Both the position numbers and the translations under genes were made by a program. Of a stretch of DNA of 64,000 nucleotides, positions 11,401 to 20,973 are shown piece after piece (the first letter of the stretch is position 1; the number at the start of each line of letters is the position of its first letter). Below the pieces are notes generated by a model. It did not search any database, had not been told where the DNA came from, and saw only the letters and a list, made by a program, of their open reading frames with translations. The DNA comes from Enterobacter dykesii (GTDB lineage: Bacteria > Pseudomonadota > Gammaproteobacteria > Enterobacterales > Enterobacteriaceae), in contig NZ_CP126604.1 of the NCBI RefSeq assembly GCF_008364625.2, positions 4,278,001-4,342,000 on the forward strand. The letters run 5' to 3'.

Positions 11401-11953
11401 GCAGCTGCGTATTTCCGGGGCTGCTGGTATTTATTTTCTTGAGCTGGCTAATGGCTGCATTCCGGCGAGCGGGGTCTTTCGCTACGACGTTCCAGTATTC
11501 CGTCGCCACGTCGCCGCCCGGCGGGTTGCCGTCAAACAGCTTGTCATAAGCTGCAATCGCCTCCTGCGTGTGTCCCGTGGTGGCGAGCAATCGCGCCTGC
11601 TGGAGCTGCTGGCGGCCATCCGGAGTAGAAAGCAGCATGGTGTTGCGTGAGGACTGGTACGCACTCGAACCCGGGGCGATCCCTTTCAGACGATCCAGCT
11701 CTTTTTGCGCACCGGCGTTATCGCCCTGGCGCAGCAGGTAGCGAAAGCGTGCGGCAATGACGTCAGGATTGTTCGGGTCAATCAGCTCCAGACGATAAAG
11801 CGACTGACGAACCAAATCCTCACGCTGCGTCGATTCGCCCAGCCGAACCTGTTCCAGCAGCTGTTTCTGCTGCGGAGAGTTGGCGGCCTGGGCCCACGGC
11901 ATAAGCGCCAGGCCAAGCGATAAAGTGAGTAGATTTATTGTGAACTTGCGCAT
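8471..11953 (-). CDS. bcsC: Cellulose export porin with TPR scaffold, BcsC
   Basis: The largest gene of the window (1160 residues). A signal peptide ([23 protein letters not shown]) is followed by roughly 750 residues of alanine-rich TPR repeats (for example [27 protein letters not shown]) forming a periplasmic scaffold. A C-terminal outer-membrane beta-barrel of about 350 residues follows, starting near [17 protein letters not shown] and ending in aromatic strands closing with IPYADW. It carries the glucan across the periplasm and outer membrane. The ATG at 11953 has CAGGA before it and matches the E. coli start; a TTG 12 bases upstream is rejected. It overlaps the end of bcsZ by 19 bp, so the two are translationally coupled. 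Confidence 0.97.
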   Translation of the reverse strand: MRKFTINLLTLSLGLALMPWAQAANSPQQKQLLEQVRLGESTQREDLVRQSLYRLELIDPNNPDVIAARFRYLLRQGDNAGAQKELDRLKGIAPGSSAYQSSRNTMLLSTPDGRQQLQQARLLATTGHTQEAIAAYDKLFDGNPPGGDVATEYWNVVAKDPARRNAAISQLKKINTSSPGNTQLQATLSQLLFQSGRRDEGFAVLQEMAKSTNGRSQASDMWYDQIKGQPASSASVSALQKYLSVFSDGDSVAAARAQLEEQQKQLADPAFRAKAEGLAAVDAGQGSKAVAELQKAVSANHADSEAVGALGQAYSQKGDRARAVAQFEKAIALDPQSDNRGKWDSLLKVNRYWLLIQQGDAALKANNPAQAERYYQQARSIDNTDSYAVLGLGDAAAARKDNDAAERYYRQALRMDSGNSNAVRGLANIYRAQSPEKASQFIQSLSASQRRSIDDIERSLTNEQLSAQAEQLENQGKYAQAAEIQRRRLALSLGDVWITYRLSRDLYSAGQRSQADTLMRQLASQKPSDPDQVYANGLYLSGNDQDRAALAHLGTLPRSQWNGNIQELADRLQSNQVLETANRLRDSGKEQDAENLLRQQPTSTRIDLTLADWAQQRGDLASAKTTYSAVLQREPQNEDAILGLTEIYSAQGDKDAARAELAKLPAAQNGQPLSLNMQRRIAMAQAGLGDSAAAEQTFNNIIPQAKSQPGSMENALVLRDAARFQAQNGQPQQALETYKDAMVSSGVTTTRPADNDSFTRLTRNDEKDDWLKRGVRSDAGDLYRQQDVNVTLQHDYWGSSGTGGYSDLKAHTTMLQVDAPLSDGRMFFRSDLVNMDAGSFDNNNGTYDPKWGTCYETPCSGNTHQSDNGASVAVGWQNKTWAMDIGTTPMGFDVVDVVGGISYSSDLGPIGYTVNAHRRPISSSLLAFAGQKDTNTGTTWGGVRATGGGVSMSYDKGEANGVWSSLNAETLTGKNVEDNWRVRWMTGYYYKLINKNNERLTVGVSNMLWHYDKDLSGYTLGQGGYYSPQEYVSFALPVTWRKRTENWSWELGGSVSWSHSKTKDELRYPIQNLIPTDEPDRYTDRGAMETGSSSSGTGYTARAIIERRVTSNWFVGMGVDIQEAKDYTPSHALIYVRYSAAGWQGDMDLPPQPLIPYADW

Positions 11954-13041
11954 TCCTGGCCCCAATCCGGTATTAATTCACCTTTTGCGGTGAAGCGAAA
12001 ACGATGCTGATCCCATCCTTGCCCAAAGAGAGTCAGCACGTAGCTGTAATAGGCATTATTATCGGGAAAATGGTCCGCAACGCGCTGGCGCTGAACCGCC
12101 TGGGCATCACGTTGTTGTAAAAACGGCAGCATGGCGGCAGAGAACCCGACCGGACCATTCCCGGTGCGTTTACCCGTCGCCACATCCACTTTCTCCGGCG
12201 GCACACCCCGTTTCATTGTCTTTGCCGCCATCGGCTGGAAGCGCGTCAGCAGCCGGGCTTTCTGAGGATCTTTATCACTCATCATCCCCACCCAGAGATA
12301 AACGCGGATGGCGTCGTAGCCGCCCACCAGCGATTTATCCTGCTGTAACCGCCAGCCTTTGTTTTTCTGATACTGAACCCAGTCCGGCGAAAACCCTTTC
12401 GGCGCGCTCTCCAGCAGCAGACGCTGATTGGTTTCACGAAGCTGGGTCCACGGGGGACCAAAGCGCGTGAAATAACTCGCTAGCTGCGGAGGAAGATAGC
12501 TGGGGTTAAAACGCCAGACGTTTTCATCGGCAAAGCCGACTTTACCGGGAAGCAGCATTGCGCCGAGCCCCGGCACTTTCACCACTTCCTCGCTGACAAT
12601 GCGTTTCAGCAGCGCCTTACCCGTGCGGGTATAGTCCGGATGTTTCCACAACCGGCCCGCTTCGAGCAGTGACCAGGCGATCCAGACATCGGCGTCTGAG
12701 GCGGAGTTGGTATCAATCACCGCCCACGTCTCTTTATCTTTCTGGCCCCATAGCCAGGCGGGCAGATGGTCGTTGAGATTGCCGCCGGCAAGATTATCGC
12801 GCGTCCAGGTCAGCAGCTGGTCAAACGCGCTGCGATCGTTCGCCGCCAGGGCAAAGAACAGGGCGTAGCTTTGCCCTTCCGAGGTCGTAATTTTGCGCGT
12901 GTCGCTGGGATCAACGACACGCCCGCCCTCACTGATGTAATCCTTTTTAAACTGCTCCCAGGCAGGCCAGGTACAGGCGGCGCGAAGAGGAAGCGCCGCC
13001 AGCATCACTGCTGCTAATACACACCAGCGAAAGGCTTTCAT
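11935..13041 (-). CDS. bcsZ: Periplasmic GH8 endo-1,4-beta-glucanase BcsZ
   Basis: 368 residues, the same length as E. coli BcsZ, with a signal peptide ending near LPLRAA. A glycoside hydrolase family 8 cellulase that trims or releases glucan chains during cellulose secretion. The catalytic acid is the glutamate of [12 protein letters not shown] (residue 55 from the chosen start); the [10 protein letters not shown] stretch holds the conserved aspartate. A GTG codon three bases upstream could also start the frame, but the ATG at 13041 gives the family length. It follows bcsB by 6 bp and overlaps bcsC by 19 bp. It is one of two GH8 enzymes in this window; the other lies at 22694-23686 and is only distantly similar. 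Confidence 0.96.
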   Translation of the reverse strand: MKAFRWCVLAAVMLAALPLRAACTWPAWEQFKKDYISEGGRVVDPSDTRKITTSEGQSYALFFALAANDRSAFDQLLTWTRDNLAGGNLNDHLPAWLWGQKDKETWAVIDTNSASDADVWIAWSLLEAGRLWKHPDYTRTGKALLKRIVSEEVVKVPGLGAMLLPGKVGFADENVWRFNPSYLPPQLASYFTRFGPPWTQLRETNQRLLLESAPKGFSPDWVQYQKNKGWRLQQDKSLVGGYDAIRVYLWVGMMSDKDPQKARLLTRFQPMAAKTMKRGVPPEKVDVATGKRTGNGPVGFSAAMLPFLQQRDAQAVQRQRVADHFPDNNAYYSYVLTLFGQGWDQHRFRFTAKGELIPDWGQECASSQ

Positions 13042-13047
13042 CACATC

Positions 13048-15468
13048 TTACTCATCCGGGTTCAGACGACGACGGCTGATGATTCGCAGCAGACGCCACA
13101 GCACCCATGCCAGCAGGACCACGCTGACCGCCGCCAGGATAGCGAGCAGAACCGGATGGTTAGCCAGCGCATACCACAGGCGTTCGAACCACGGCAGATG
13201 GCCCACGTAGTACACGTCGCCCACGCGCAGGCTATTGACGCCGGACTCACGGATCACCGACACGGAGCCAAACATCGCGGCACGTTTACCGCTGTCGTTC
13301 ATGGCCGTATTGAGCAGTTCATACCCGCGCGGGCTGTCCGCCAGAAGAGCCACCACGCTACGCTGTTCGTTGTAAGGTGACTGGAAGCCCACCACTGCGG
13401 CCATTGCCCCCTGAGACGTTACCGTCGTCTGCGCGCTGGCCTGACGGTCGTTCATATCCGGCATAATGCTCGGGAACTCGGTCTGACGCAGCGGCGTGTT
13501 AACCCAGGACTGGGCCGCTTTCACCAGCAGGTCGATACGTTTGTCATCCTTCAGCTTATCCGGAATGGTACCGATCACCATGATATCAGCGTCTTTGTTC
13601 TGGATCTGGCTGCCATCGTCCGTCAACGTGACGTTAATCGCCGGTAATCCCGTCTGTCCCCCAACGGTCGCCATGGTATCCAGCAGGGTCGTGACCTGCC
13701 CTTCGCTCGGCGCTTTTGGCATCACAACGATGGACTCAGAGAGATCGGCCATGCGGCTGAACGGGAAGCCCGCGTTAGCAAAGGCGCGCAGGTCCGGCAT
13801 CGCCAGGAAGTGATAGTACTTCGAGAAGTCGATGGTCGACTCATCGCCAATCACGACGTGGTTCTGTACGGGCTGGAAGGTGATGCAGTTTTCCACCGAA
13901 CCGCCAGGCGTCGGGTTCATGTACTGGAAGTCAAAGCGCAGCTGGTTTATCGCGCCAAGCTTCAGTGCCGGAATGGAGACATCCGTTTTACCGTCCAGCA
14001 GCCCCTGCAACACCGGCAGGCGAAGCATCAGGCGGTTAGTATCCTGCGTGCTTTGCAGGCTGAACGATTGCAGGAACTGGTTGTTCAGGCTGATATCCAT
14101 GCGCGAGCTGTCTTTGGTCGCCGGCGCGGTATAACGGTAGTTCAGATTGATATCAATGCCGTTGGTACGCAGCAGATACAGATCCGGCGGCAGATTCAGT
14201 GACAGGCTAATCGGCGCAGGCTCAAGCCCCGTCGCCTGCAGCTGTTCTTCATAAGTTTTCAGCTCGCCAAATGTCACCGCACGGTCGGTACGCACCCAGT
14301 TTGGCGCATCATAAGGTTTACGCGCCAGCAGCGGTTTGACCTCATCCACTACAACGCTGTTGCCGCGGAAAAGGACGTTACCCTGGGCAATGGCTTTTGC
14401 TGCCTGCACCAGATCTTTATCATCACGGCCAAAGACCACCAGCAGCTTCACGTACGGGTTTTCCGGGTGGCTAATCATCTCAACGGTCGGCGCTTTAACG
14501 TCCGGATGATCGCGCAGGAAGGCCGGGCGTTTGGCGTTGGTCGCAAACACAATCGCATTTCTGTCCGGCAGTTTGTCATACATCGCCGGGAAGCTCTGAC
14601 CACGCCAGCCCGCACGTGAACCAAACCAGGACGCCACAATGGTGGCCGCCAGCTGCTCGGTCACGTCCGGGGACGATGCAAACACCATCGGCAGCGTGAG
14701 CGGACGGTTATCACGCGGATCGAAGAACGGAACCGGGAATGCCGAGAGATCGTTTTTCAGCGCCAGCGACTGGTAGGTCATCTGCAGCGAGGAGTTACGC
14801 CCGACATCCATCCACAGCGTGTTGCTGGCCGGATTTTCGCAGACATCGCGGTAGTGGCCGACAAACTCCAGGCGGATGCGGTTAAAGTCGGTGATGAACA
14901 GCGGGTTGATCGGCACCTGAGCCTGGGTTTTCTTGCCCAGCTGCTCTTTCGTGACCGGCAGAACGTCCATCAGCTCGTCATTCAGGTAAACCTTCAGCTG
15001 AGACTGCGTCGGCAGCAGCGACGGTGACGGCGTGTATTCCAGGTTCAGCACCGCATTAGAGACGACCTCATCGCTGCGCATGCCAAACTCAATGCCGCCG
15101 TTAGGGTTGATGCCGCGCAGCACCATGCTGCCCGGAGGCGGCGCAATTTGCGCGAAGGTCAGCTTCACGTCCCGCGACGGCGCGTTGTCCGCGACGACGG
15201 GCGCATTCGCCCCCCGGACGCCCGGCATTACCTGCCCTATGACCTGGCCGTCTGCCGGCAGGGTGTTCCCCTCCATTGGCTGGTTCGGCATGATATTTTC
15301 TGTTTGACCAGGTGCCGCGGTGACAACCGGATCGGTTGCTTGCGCGACGACAGGTACCGTTGGCGCAGGCGTTGCCGCTGCGTTACCCGGGGCTGCGTTA
15401 GCCATTGTTGCGGGGAGGACATTCATCCCCATTGCCACTGCACATAACCAGGAAAGTTTTGTTTTCAT
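13048..15468 (-). CDS. bcsB: Cellulose synthase periplasmic subunit BcsB
   Basis: 806 residues: a signal peptide (MKTKLSWLCAVAMGMNVLPATMANA), a low-complexity Ala/Pro/Thr stretch (about residues 26-75), two repeats of carbohydrate-binding plus flavodoxin-like domains, and a C-terminal membrane anchor (HPVLLAILAAVSVVLLAWVLWRLL) with a basic tail. The anchor packs against BcsA and is needed for synthase activity. The segment from DVKLTFAQIAPPPGSMVLRG onward is nearly identical to E. coli BcsB, while the low-complexity stretch before it is about 25 residues longer. The ATG at 15468 was chosen because a signal peptide starts there; upstream codons in the frame encode a basic stretch with no family match. 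The start lies 10 bp after bcsA. Confidence 0.95.
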   Translation of the reverse strand: MKTKLSWLCAVAMGMNVLPATMANAAPGNAAATPAPTVPVVAQATDPVVTAAPGQTENIMPNQPMEGNTLPADGQVIGQVMPGVRGANAPVVADNAPSRDVKLTFAQIAPPPGSMVLRGINPNGGIEFGMRSDEVVSNAVLNLEYTPSPSLLPTQSQLKVYLNDELMDVLPVTKEQLGKKTQAQVPINPLFITDFNRIRLEFVGHYRDVCENPASNTLWMDVGRNSSLQMTYQSLALKNDLSAFPVPFFDPRDNRPLTLPMVFASSPDVTEQLAATIVASWFGSRAGWRGQSFPAMYDKLPDRNAIVFATNAKRPAFLRDHPDVKAPTVEMISHPENPYVKLLVVFGRDDKDLVQAAKAIAQGNVLFRGNSVVVDEVKPLLARKPYDAPNWVRTDRAVTFGELKTYEEQLQATGLEPAPISLSLNLPPDLYLLRTNGIDINLNYRYTAPATKDSSRMDISLNNQFLQSFSLQSTQDTNRLMLRLPVLQGLLDGKTDVSIPALKLGAINQLRFDFQYMNPTPGGSVENCITFQPVQNHVVIGDESTIDFSKYYHFLAMPDLRAFANAGFPFSRMADLSESIVVMPKAPSEGQVTTLLDTMATVGGQTGLPAINVTLTDDGSQIQNKDADIMVIGTIPDKLKDDKRIDLLVKAAQSWVNTPLRQTEFPSIMPDMNDRQASAQTTVTSQGAMAAVVGFQSPYNEQRSVVALLADSPRGYELLNTAMNDSGKRAAMFGSVSVIRESGVNSLRVGDVYYVGHLPWFERLWYALANHPVLLAILAAVSVVLLAWVLWRLLRIISRRRLNPDE

Positions 15469-15478
15469 CGCGTTATCA

Positions 15479-18094
15479 TCATTGTTGAGCCATAACCGGG
15501 TCCGCCTGCTTCGCCTCATCCCGCTCAGGACGACGAGGAATGAACGACACGACCCAGGAAACCAGCGAAGTAAGTGACCGGAAAATTAATTTCACCGACG
15601 ACGGGGCAAATTCTGCAAGGTGACGATAGCCACGGAACCCCAGCTTCAGAATATCCAGCAGGCTTTCCAGAGGTTTATCTTCCGGGAAGCTGTCCTGCCA
15701 GAGAGCCCACGTGTCCGCGCGGGCAAACGTACACTGCACAAAATCGATATGTTGCTTTTTGGTCAACGGCATCAGCTGCAGGCCGACTTCATTGCCCGCC
15801 ACGCGCACAACCTGCGTCGGGAAGACATACTCCTGCTGGCCGCGCTTAAGCAGCAGGTTAACTTTCTGGCCTTCCAGCACCTTCGCCTGGCCGTTGATTT
15901 TGATCCCCAGACCACCGTCAGAGAAGTCGTGCACGGTACAGGAGAAGAGATGGCCATCTTCACGGGCGATCGCCGCAGGCATGCAGATTTCCACGCGATG
16001 CGCGCGACGAACCTGTTTGCTCTCCACCGACACCGCCACCGCGCCGCCGAGGATAATCAGGTTGTAGAAGACCCAGGCCATACTCACGAATACGGTCAGG
16101 ATTTCGTTTTCCGGGCCGTAGAAGTAACGCCAGATACCGGCGATGACGCCAACGATATTCAGCAGCACCAGGAAGATATACGGCCGGGAGATCACCCAGT
16201 CGACGTACTCTTCTTCCACCAGGCCGCCCTTGGCGGTGACGTTAAATTTCCCTTTGTGCGGGTTAATCAGCGCCACCATCGTCGGCGGCGCGATGTACCA
16301 GGCCAGCACCGTTTCGTAGATTTCACTCCAGAAGGAGTGGCGGTATTTACCCTGTATCTTCGAGTTCGTCAGGCTCGCGTGGATCATATGCGGCAGAACA
16401 AACAGCGCAATCATCAGCGCCGGGGCGTAAATGATATAAGCGTGAAGGAGCAGGAACGCCAGCGGCGCGGTCAGGAAGATCAGCCGCGGGATACCGGATA
16501 AGAAGTGGAACATGGCGTTGACGTAGCAGAGACGTTGCGCCAGCTTGAGCCCTTTCCCAATCAGTGGGTTATCGAGACGGAAAATCTGCACCATGCCGCG
16601 CGCCCAGCGAATACGCTGACCAATGTGCGCCGACAGAGACTCCGTTGCCAGACCGGCAGCCTGCGGAATACGCATATACGCCGAGGTATAGCCACGACGG
16701 TGCAGGCGCAAAGAGGTGTGCGCATCTTCAGTGACCGTTTCGACGGCGATACCGCCAATTTCATCCAGCGGCTTACGGCGGATAACCGCACACGAGCCGC
16801 AGAAGAAGGTGGCGTCCCACATGTCGTTTCCGTCCTGCACCAGGCCATAGAACAGCGTGCCTTCGTTCGGGGTCTTACGGAAACGGCCAAGGTTACGTTC
16901 AAACGGGTCCGGGGAGAAGAAGTGGTGCGGCGTCTGCATCATCGCCAGCTCTTTCTCCTTCAGGAACCAGCCCATGGTCATCTGCAGGAACGAGCGCGTC
17001 GGCACGTGGTCGCAGTCAAAGATCGAGACAAACTCCCCGGTAGCATACTTCAACGCGTTGTTGATGTTCCCTGCCTTAGCGTGTTCATGCGTCGGACGGG
17101 CGATGTATTCGACGCCGACCTCCTCCGCGAACTGGCGGAACGCCGGACGGTTGCCGTCATCCAGGATCCAGACCTTGAGCTTGTCTTTCGGCCAGTCGAT
17201 GCCCAGCGCGGCATAAATGGTGTTTTTCACCACGCTCAAATCTTCGTTGTAGGTCGGTACAAAGAGATCAACAGACGGCCACTGCGCGGTGTCTTTTGGC
17301 AGAGGAACGGGCTGGCGGTTGAGCGGCCAAATGACCTGGAAATAGCCCAGCACCAGCACGATCCAGGCGTAGGTTTCGGCAAACAGTAGCACCAGACCGC
17401 ATACCAGGCTGACCGGGTCGTCCCAGTTCAGGGTTGAGGTATAGCGCCACCAGATGTAGCGACAGGAGACGGTCAGCGACAACACGATCAGCATCAGCGC
17501 CGAGAAGCGGCCCGGAATACGGCGGACCAGCAGCGCCACGCCCCACAGCAGGATCAGGAAGGTGAACTGCGCCAGAGGGTTGAAAGGTTGCGTAATACAG
17601 ACCAGCGCCAGAATGAGCGAGAACACGACGATCACGCCGAGGATAAAACGCCGCAGGCCCGGGTGAAGATGCCCGAGCTCTTTATGATTATCCAGATGGC
17701 TGGTCTTATCGCTTACGCTGTTGGGCAGTCTGTCCAGCCACTGGTGGTAGCGCTCACGTAACTGCTGGACGCGGGAGAAGCTGCGCCAGTGCGGCGTTAT
17801 TTTCTCTGAGCGGGATGACGTGACCACCAGCCAGATAGCCTGAATGAGATAACGTGCTGGATCTAAAGGACGCGGCCGGTTGGGATTGATGTGCGGATAT
17901 AGCTCACTGTGCCGGGCACGTATGCGCTGCCAGCGCGGGTGTTCGAGTGGAATAAACATCCAGGCCAGAATCATCCAAAAACAACCGAGCGCGGCGCTAA
18001 ATGCCGAAGCACCGTGCCGGCGGAAATGCCGGTAATGTTCGCTCAAACGCGAACTCACCGGCGGGATGAGTAACCAGCTGGCGAGACGACTCAT
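15479..18094 (-). CDS. bcsA: Cellulose synthase catalytic subunit BcsA
   Basis: 871 residues. An inner-membrane GT2 glycosyltransferase that polymerises UDP-glucose into beta-1,4-glucan and extrudes it. All motifs are in place: DDG at 312-314, DCD at 360-362, FFCGSCA at 431-437, TED at 455-457 (catalytic base) and QRIRW at 493-497. A C-terminal PilZ domain binds c-di-GMP through RRAHR at 696-700 and DFSDGG near 723. The N-terminal 150 residues are the enterobacterial extension known to interact with BcsQ/BcsR. It overlaps bcsQ by 4 bp and is followed by bcsB. The gene should be functional. Confidence 0.98.
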   Translation of the reverse strand: MSRLASWLLIPPVSSRLSEHYRHFRRHGASAFSAALGCFWMILAWMFIPLEHPRWQRIRARHSELYPHINPNRPRPLDPARYLIQAIWLVVTSSRSEKITPHWRSFSRVQQLRERYHQWLDRLPNSVSDKTSHLDNHKELGHLHPGLRRFILGVIVVFSLILALVCITQPFNPLAQFTFLILLWGVALLVRRIPGRFSALMLIVLSLTVSCRYIWWRYTSTLNWDDPVSLVCGLVLLFAETYAWIVLVLGYFQVIWPLNRQPVPLPKDTAQWPSVDLFVPTYNEDLSVVKNTIYAALGIDWPKDKLKVWILDDGNRPAFRQFAEEVGVEYIARPTHEHAKAGNINNALKYATGEFVSIFDCDHVPTRSFLQMTMGWFLKEKELAMMQTPHHFFSPDPFERNLGRFRKTPNEGTLFYGLVQDGNDMWDATFFCGSCAVIRRKPLDEIGGIAVETVTEDAHTSLRLHRRGYTSAYMRIPQAAGLATESLSAHIGQRIRWARGMVQIFRLDNPLIGKGLKLAQRLCYVNAMFHFLSGIPRLIFLTAPLAFLLLHAYIIYAPALMIALFVLPHMIHASLTNSKIQGKYRHSFWSEIYETVLAWYIAPPTMVALINPHKGKFNVTAKGGLVEEEYVDWVISRPYIFLVLLNIVGVIAGIWRYFYGPENEILTVFVSMAWVFYNLIILGGAVAVSVESKQVRRAHRVEICMPAAIAREDGHLFSCTVHDFSDGGLGIKINGQAKVLEGQKVNLLLKRGQQEYVFPTQVVRVAGNEVGLQLMPLTKKQHIDFVQCTFARADTWALWQDSFPEDKPLESLLDILKLGFRGYRHLAEFAPSSVKLIFRSLTSLVSWVVSFIPRRPERDEAKQADPVMAQQ

Positions 18095-18843
18095 ACATCA
18101 CTCCCTGCATGCTCCGCCCGGTTGGCGAAGTTCAGCAGACACCAGTTAGCCAGCGTCAGAATCTCTTCTGCAGCCAGTGAATCGCTGCGGTACTCGCCAA
18201 GCGGTTGCTTAGACGCAAGGCATTCCGCCATTCCCTCATCACGATGAATGACAATAGGAAGCAGACGGCGCTGGCTTTGCAGCCACACCTGATACAGATC
18301 GTCCTGGATCTGGCTGCCAATGCGCAAATCGTTTATCAGAAGGTGAGCGTTCTGAGGCAGCCCCTGCTGATGCAGGCGGATATGGCAGTTCGCATCGACG
18401 TTGACGATGGAAAGTATATGATCGCACTGGGCGATAAGCTGTCGGGTCAGCGTGCCGGCGCCGTGCGGAAGATCCAGCAGGATCCACTTGTAGTGCCCCT
18501 TTTCTTTCAGGGTTTGCAGCGCAAGCGTGAACTGCGAAAACAGGCGCTGATACGCGGCTTCATTCTCGCGTTCCGTGGTGGTCAGTTGACCAAACGGCAG
18601 CAGATCGAGCTGGGAGGTATAGCGCATCCCTGCATCCTGCCAGTTTTTATCATCAAGCAGCGCGCGGGCCCAGCCCTCTTCGCGAGAAAAGTCGACGTTA
18701 AACGACATACGCAACAAATTATCGGCGCAGGCGTCAATAACCAGCACCGATTCACCTAAAAGTTGTAATGACCACGCCAGCGCCGCGGTAACTGATGTGG
18801 TACCCACACCGCCACGGACACCCTGTAATCCGAGTATGGCCAT
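18091..18843 (-). CDS. bcsQ: Cellulose biosynthesis ATPase BcsQ (MinD/ParA type), intact
   Basis: 250 residues of the SIMIBI (MinD/ParA) ATPase class. With BcsR it forms a cytosolic complex that stabilises and places the cellulose synthase, in E. coli at the pole. The P-loop reads GVRGGVGTTS, so both lysines of the usual KGGxGKT are replaced; the same deviation occurs in E. coli BcsQ. The open frame is uninterrupted, unlike laboratory E. coli K-12, where a premature stop in bcsQ abolishes cellulose. The ATG at 18843 gives the family length; a TTG three bases upstream is ignored. The 3' end overlaps bcsA by 4 bp. Confidence 0.95.
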   Translation of the reverse strand: MAILGLQGVRGGVGTTSVTAALAWSLQLLGESVLVIDACADNLLRMSFNVDFSREEGWARALLDDKNWQDAGMRYTSQLDLLPFGQLTTTERENEAAYQRLFSQFTLALQTLKEKGHYKWILLDLPHGAGTLTRQLIAQCDHILSIVNVDANCHIRLHQQGLPQNAHLLINDLRIGSQIQDDLYQVWLQSQRRLLPIVIHRDEGMAECLASKQPLGEYRSDSLAAEEILTLANWCLLNFANRAEHAGSDV

Positions 18844-18854
18844 CAATGGCTCCC

Positions 18855-19043
18855 TTATTGTTGATGGGCGAATTCAGCTAATAACGGCCAGCGTTTAATA
18901 GCCGCGGCCAACTGTTCCCGCTGGGAAATATCGGTGTAATCTATTTCAGGTAAAGAAAAGGCCTGCGTCAGCGCCAGAAAATCGTTTTGGAATGTGTAAC
19001 CCAGAGTCGAGTCGACTGGGGTTCCAGGTTCGTTATTATCCAT
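18855..19043 (-). CDS. bcsR: Cellulose biosynthesis regulator BcsR
   Basis: A 62-residue protein, exactly the length of E. coli BcsR (YhjR), with the conserved half FSLPEIDYTDISQREQLAAAIKRWPLLAEF. In E. coli it forms a tight complex with BcsQ and, with BcsE, controls synthase assembly. It is the first gene of the minus-strand operon bcsRQABZC, 11 bp before bcsQ. The 176-bp gap to the divergent bcsE must hold both promoters. The start has AAAAGGGATGG upstream. Confidence 0.93.
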   Translation of the reverse strand: MDNNEPGTPVDSTLGYTFQNDFLALTQAFSLPEIDYTDISQREQLAAAIKRWPLLAEFAHQQ

Positions 19044-19219
19044 TCTTTTTCCATCCCTTTTAAGGAAAATCGCACGCTAAAGAAGTTGCGGGGCTTCCTG
19101 CCCTGACAAATTTCATTTACATGCTAAATCTGATGTTCTTTAATTTCAATGTTAGGTTTATTTCTACGCTTTCGCTAGTAAACTGAGATACAGATAAATT
19201 AGACGAAAAGAGGGACACC

Positions 19220-20782
19220 GTGGACTCCATATTTTCTATTGGCATCCAGTCATTATGGGACGAATTGAGCCACATGCCAGTCGGAGGAGTCTGGTGGATT
19301 AATACGGACCGTAATGAAGATGCTATCAGTCTGGTAAACCAGACAATTGCTGCTCAGGATAAGGATTCCCGCGTGGCCGTCATTAGCATGGGCGAAGAGC
19401 CGAAGAACATTATCACGCTTGAAAGTGACCGCGGCCCCCAGACGGTGCGATTATTTTCCATGACATCGGAAGCCGATAGTCTATACTTTTTGACCCGCGA
19501 CGTTCAGTGCTCTATTGACCCGGATCACTATTTAGTGATCCTTAAATGTGCAAATAACGTTCTGCAAAATATACCTGCGGAAAAACTGCTGTCGTGGCTG
19601 GAAAAAATCAATAAATGGGCAAAATTTCAAAATTGCACGCTTCTGGTCGTCAATCCCGGCAGTAATAATGACAAGCTGTTCTCACTTTTAATGGCCGAAT
19701 ATCGCTCCCTGTTCGGTCTGGCAAGCGTGCGCGACCAGGTGGGCAGCTATCTTTACGATATTGCATTCTGGTGTAATGAAAAAGGCGTGAGCGCCAGGCA
19801 ACAGCTTACGCTGAAACATATCGAGGGCGAGTGGCACCTGGCGCAGCAGGAAGAAACCGTGGTGCAGCCGCGCAGTGACGAAAAACGCATTCTTAGCCAT
19901 ATCGCTGTTTTAGAGGGGGCGCCCGCCCTGTCGGAAAACTGGACATTGTTTGATTCTAACGAAGCCCTTTTCCATGAAGCCCGCACAACCCAGGCGGCAA
20001 CCCTTATTTTCTCGCTGATGCAGAATAACCAGATTGAGACGCTGGCACGACAAATCCACACCTTACGCCGCCAGCGCGGAAGTGCGTTGAAAATCATCGT
20101 GCGCGAAAATAATACCAGCCTGCGCGCCACCGATGAGCGCCTGCTTCTGGGCTGCGGCGCCAATATGGTTATTCCCTGGAATGCGCCGTTGTCCCGTTGC
20201 CTGACGCTTATCGAAAGCGTTCAGGGCCAGCAGTTTAGCCGCCACGTACCGGAAGATATTTCCACGCTGCTCTCCATGACGCAGCCGATGAAGCTGCGTG
20301 GGTACCAAAAATGGGATACCTTCTGCGACGCCGTGGGCAACATGATGAACAACACGCTTCTTCCTGCAGACGGAAAAGGGGTCATGGTTGCCCTGCGTCC
20401 TGTACCGGGTATTCGCGTTGAACAGGCTCTCACCCTATGTCGCCCGAACCGTACAGGGGACATCATGACCATTGGCGACAATCGCCTGGTGTTGTTTTTG
20501 TCCTTCTGCCGGGTAAACGATCTCGATACGGCGCTTAACCACATCTTCCCTCTACCTACCGGGGATATTTTCTCGAACCGTATGATTTGGTTCGAAGATA
20601 ATACGATTAGCGCGGAGCTGGTGCAGATGCGTGCGCTCCAGCCTGAACAATGGGCCAAACCGCTCGCTATCACGAGCGATGCCAAACCGATCCTCAATGC
20701 CAGACATGATGGACACGTCTGGCGTCGAATTCCGGAACCCCTTCGCTTATTAACAGACAACGCGGAGAACGCATCATCATGA
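19220..20782 (+). CDS. bcsE: Cyclic di-GMP-sensing cellulose regulator BcsE
   Basis: 520 residues (E. coli 523). A cytosolic protein that binds c-di-GMP and raises maximal cellulose output by linking BcsF/BcsG with the BcsRQ complex. The c-di-GMP site is visible as RPNRTGD (RxGD-type motif, near residue 412). The central region is a receiver-like, degenerate GGDEF-type fold. The start is a GTG at 19220, with GAGGG five bases upstream; it aligns with VDPVFSIG a few residues into the E. coli protein. The stop overlaps the bcsF start (ATGA). It is divergent from bcsR. Confidence 0.95.
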   Translation: MDSIFSIGIQSLWDELSHMPVGGVWWINTDRNEDAISLVNQTIAAQDKDSRVAVISMGEEPKNIITLESDRGPQTVRLFSMTSEADSLYFLTRDVQCSIDPDHYLVILKCANNVLQNIPAEKLLSWLEKINKWAKFQNCTLLVVNPGSNNDKLFSLLMAEYRSLFGLASVRDQVGSYLYDIAFWCNEKGVSARQQLTLKHIEGEWHLAQQEETVVQPRSDEKRILSHIAVLEGAPALSENWTLFDSNEALFHEARTTQAATLIFSLMQNNQIETLARQIHTLRRQRGSALKIIVRENNTSLRATDERLLLGCGANMVIPWNAPLSRCLTLIESVQGQQFSRHVPEDISTLLSMTQPMKLRGYQKWDTFCDAVGNMMNNTLLPADGKGVMVALRPVPGIRVEQALTLCRPNRTGDIMTIGDNRLVLFLSFCRVNDLDTALNHIFPLPTGDIFSNRMIWFEDNTISAELVQMRALQPEQWAKPLAITSDAKPILNARHDGHVWRRIPEPLRLLTDNAENASS

Positions 20783-20973
20783 ATATCAGCGATATCATTC
20801 AACTGGTTATATTCTGTGCGCTGATCTTTTTCCCGCTTGGCTACTACGCGCGCCATTCCATACGCCGTATCCGTGATACGGCCAGAGTGCTGTTTATAAA
20901 ACCTCGCTATGTAAAACCAGCCGGAACACTGACACGGGCATCACACGTCAAGGCAGACCGAAAACATGACTAA
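20779..20973 (+). CDS. bcsF: Small membrane protein BcsF
   Basis: 64 residues with one transmembrane helix ([18 protein letters not shown]) and a basic cytosolic tail. In E. coli it recruits BcsE to the membrane next to BcsG. Its start overlaps the bcsE stop by 4 bp and its stop overlaps bcsG by 8 bp, so the three genes form one translationally coupled operon. Confidence 0.93.
   Translation: MNISDIIQLVIFCALIFFPLGYYARHSIRRIRDTARVLFIKPRYVKPAGTLTRASHVKADRKHD

Noticed and set aside
9950..11650. 566-residue open frame on the plus strand
   Set aside because: Antisense to bcsC; it arises from the GC-rich TPR repeats and shows no domain or signal.
15620..17389. Two roughly 293-residue frames on the plus strand
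   Set aside because: Antisense to bcsA, whose catalytic motifs are all intact.
19044..19219. Search for a CsgD or sigma-S site between bcsR and bcsE
   Set aside because: An extended -10-like CTACGCT near 19165 was seen, but no reliable -35 or operator, so no promoter is called.
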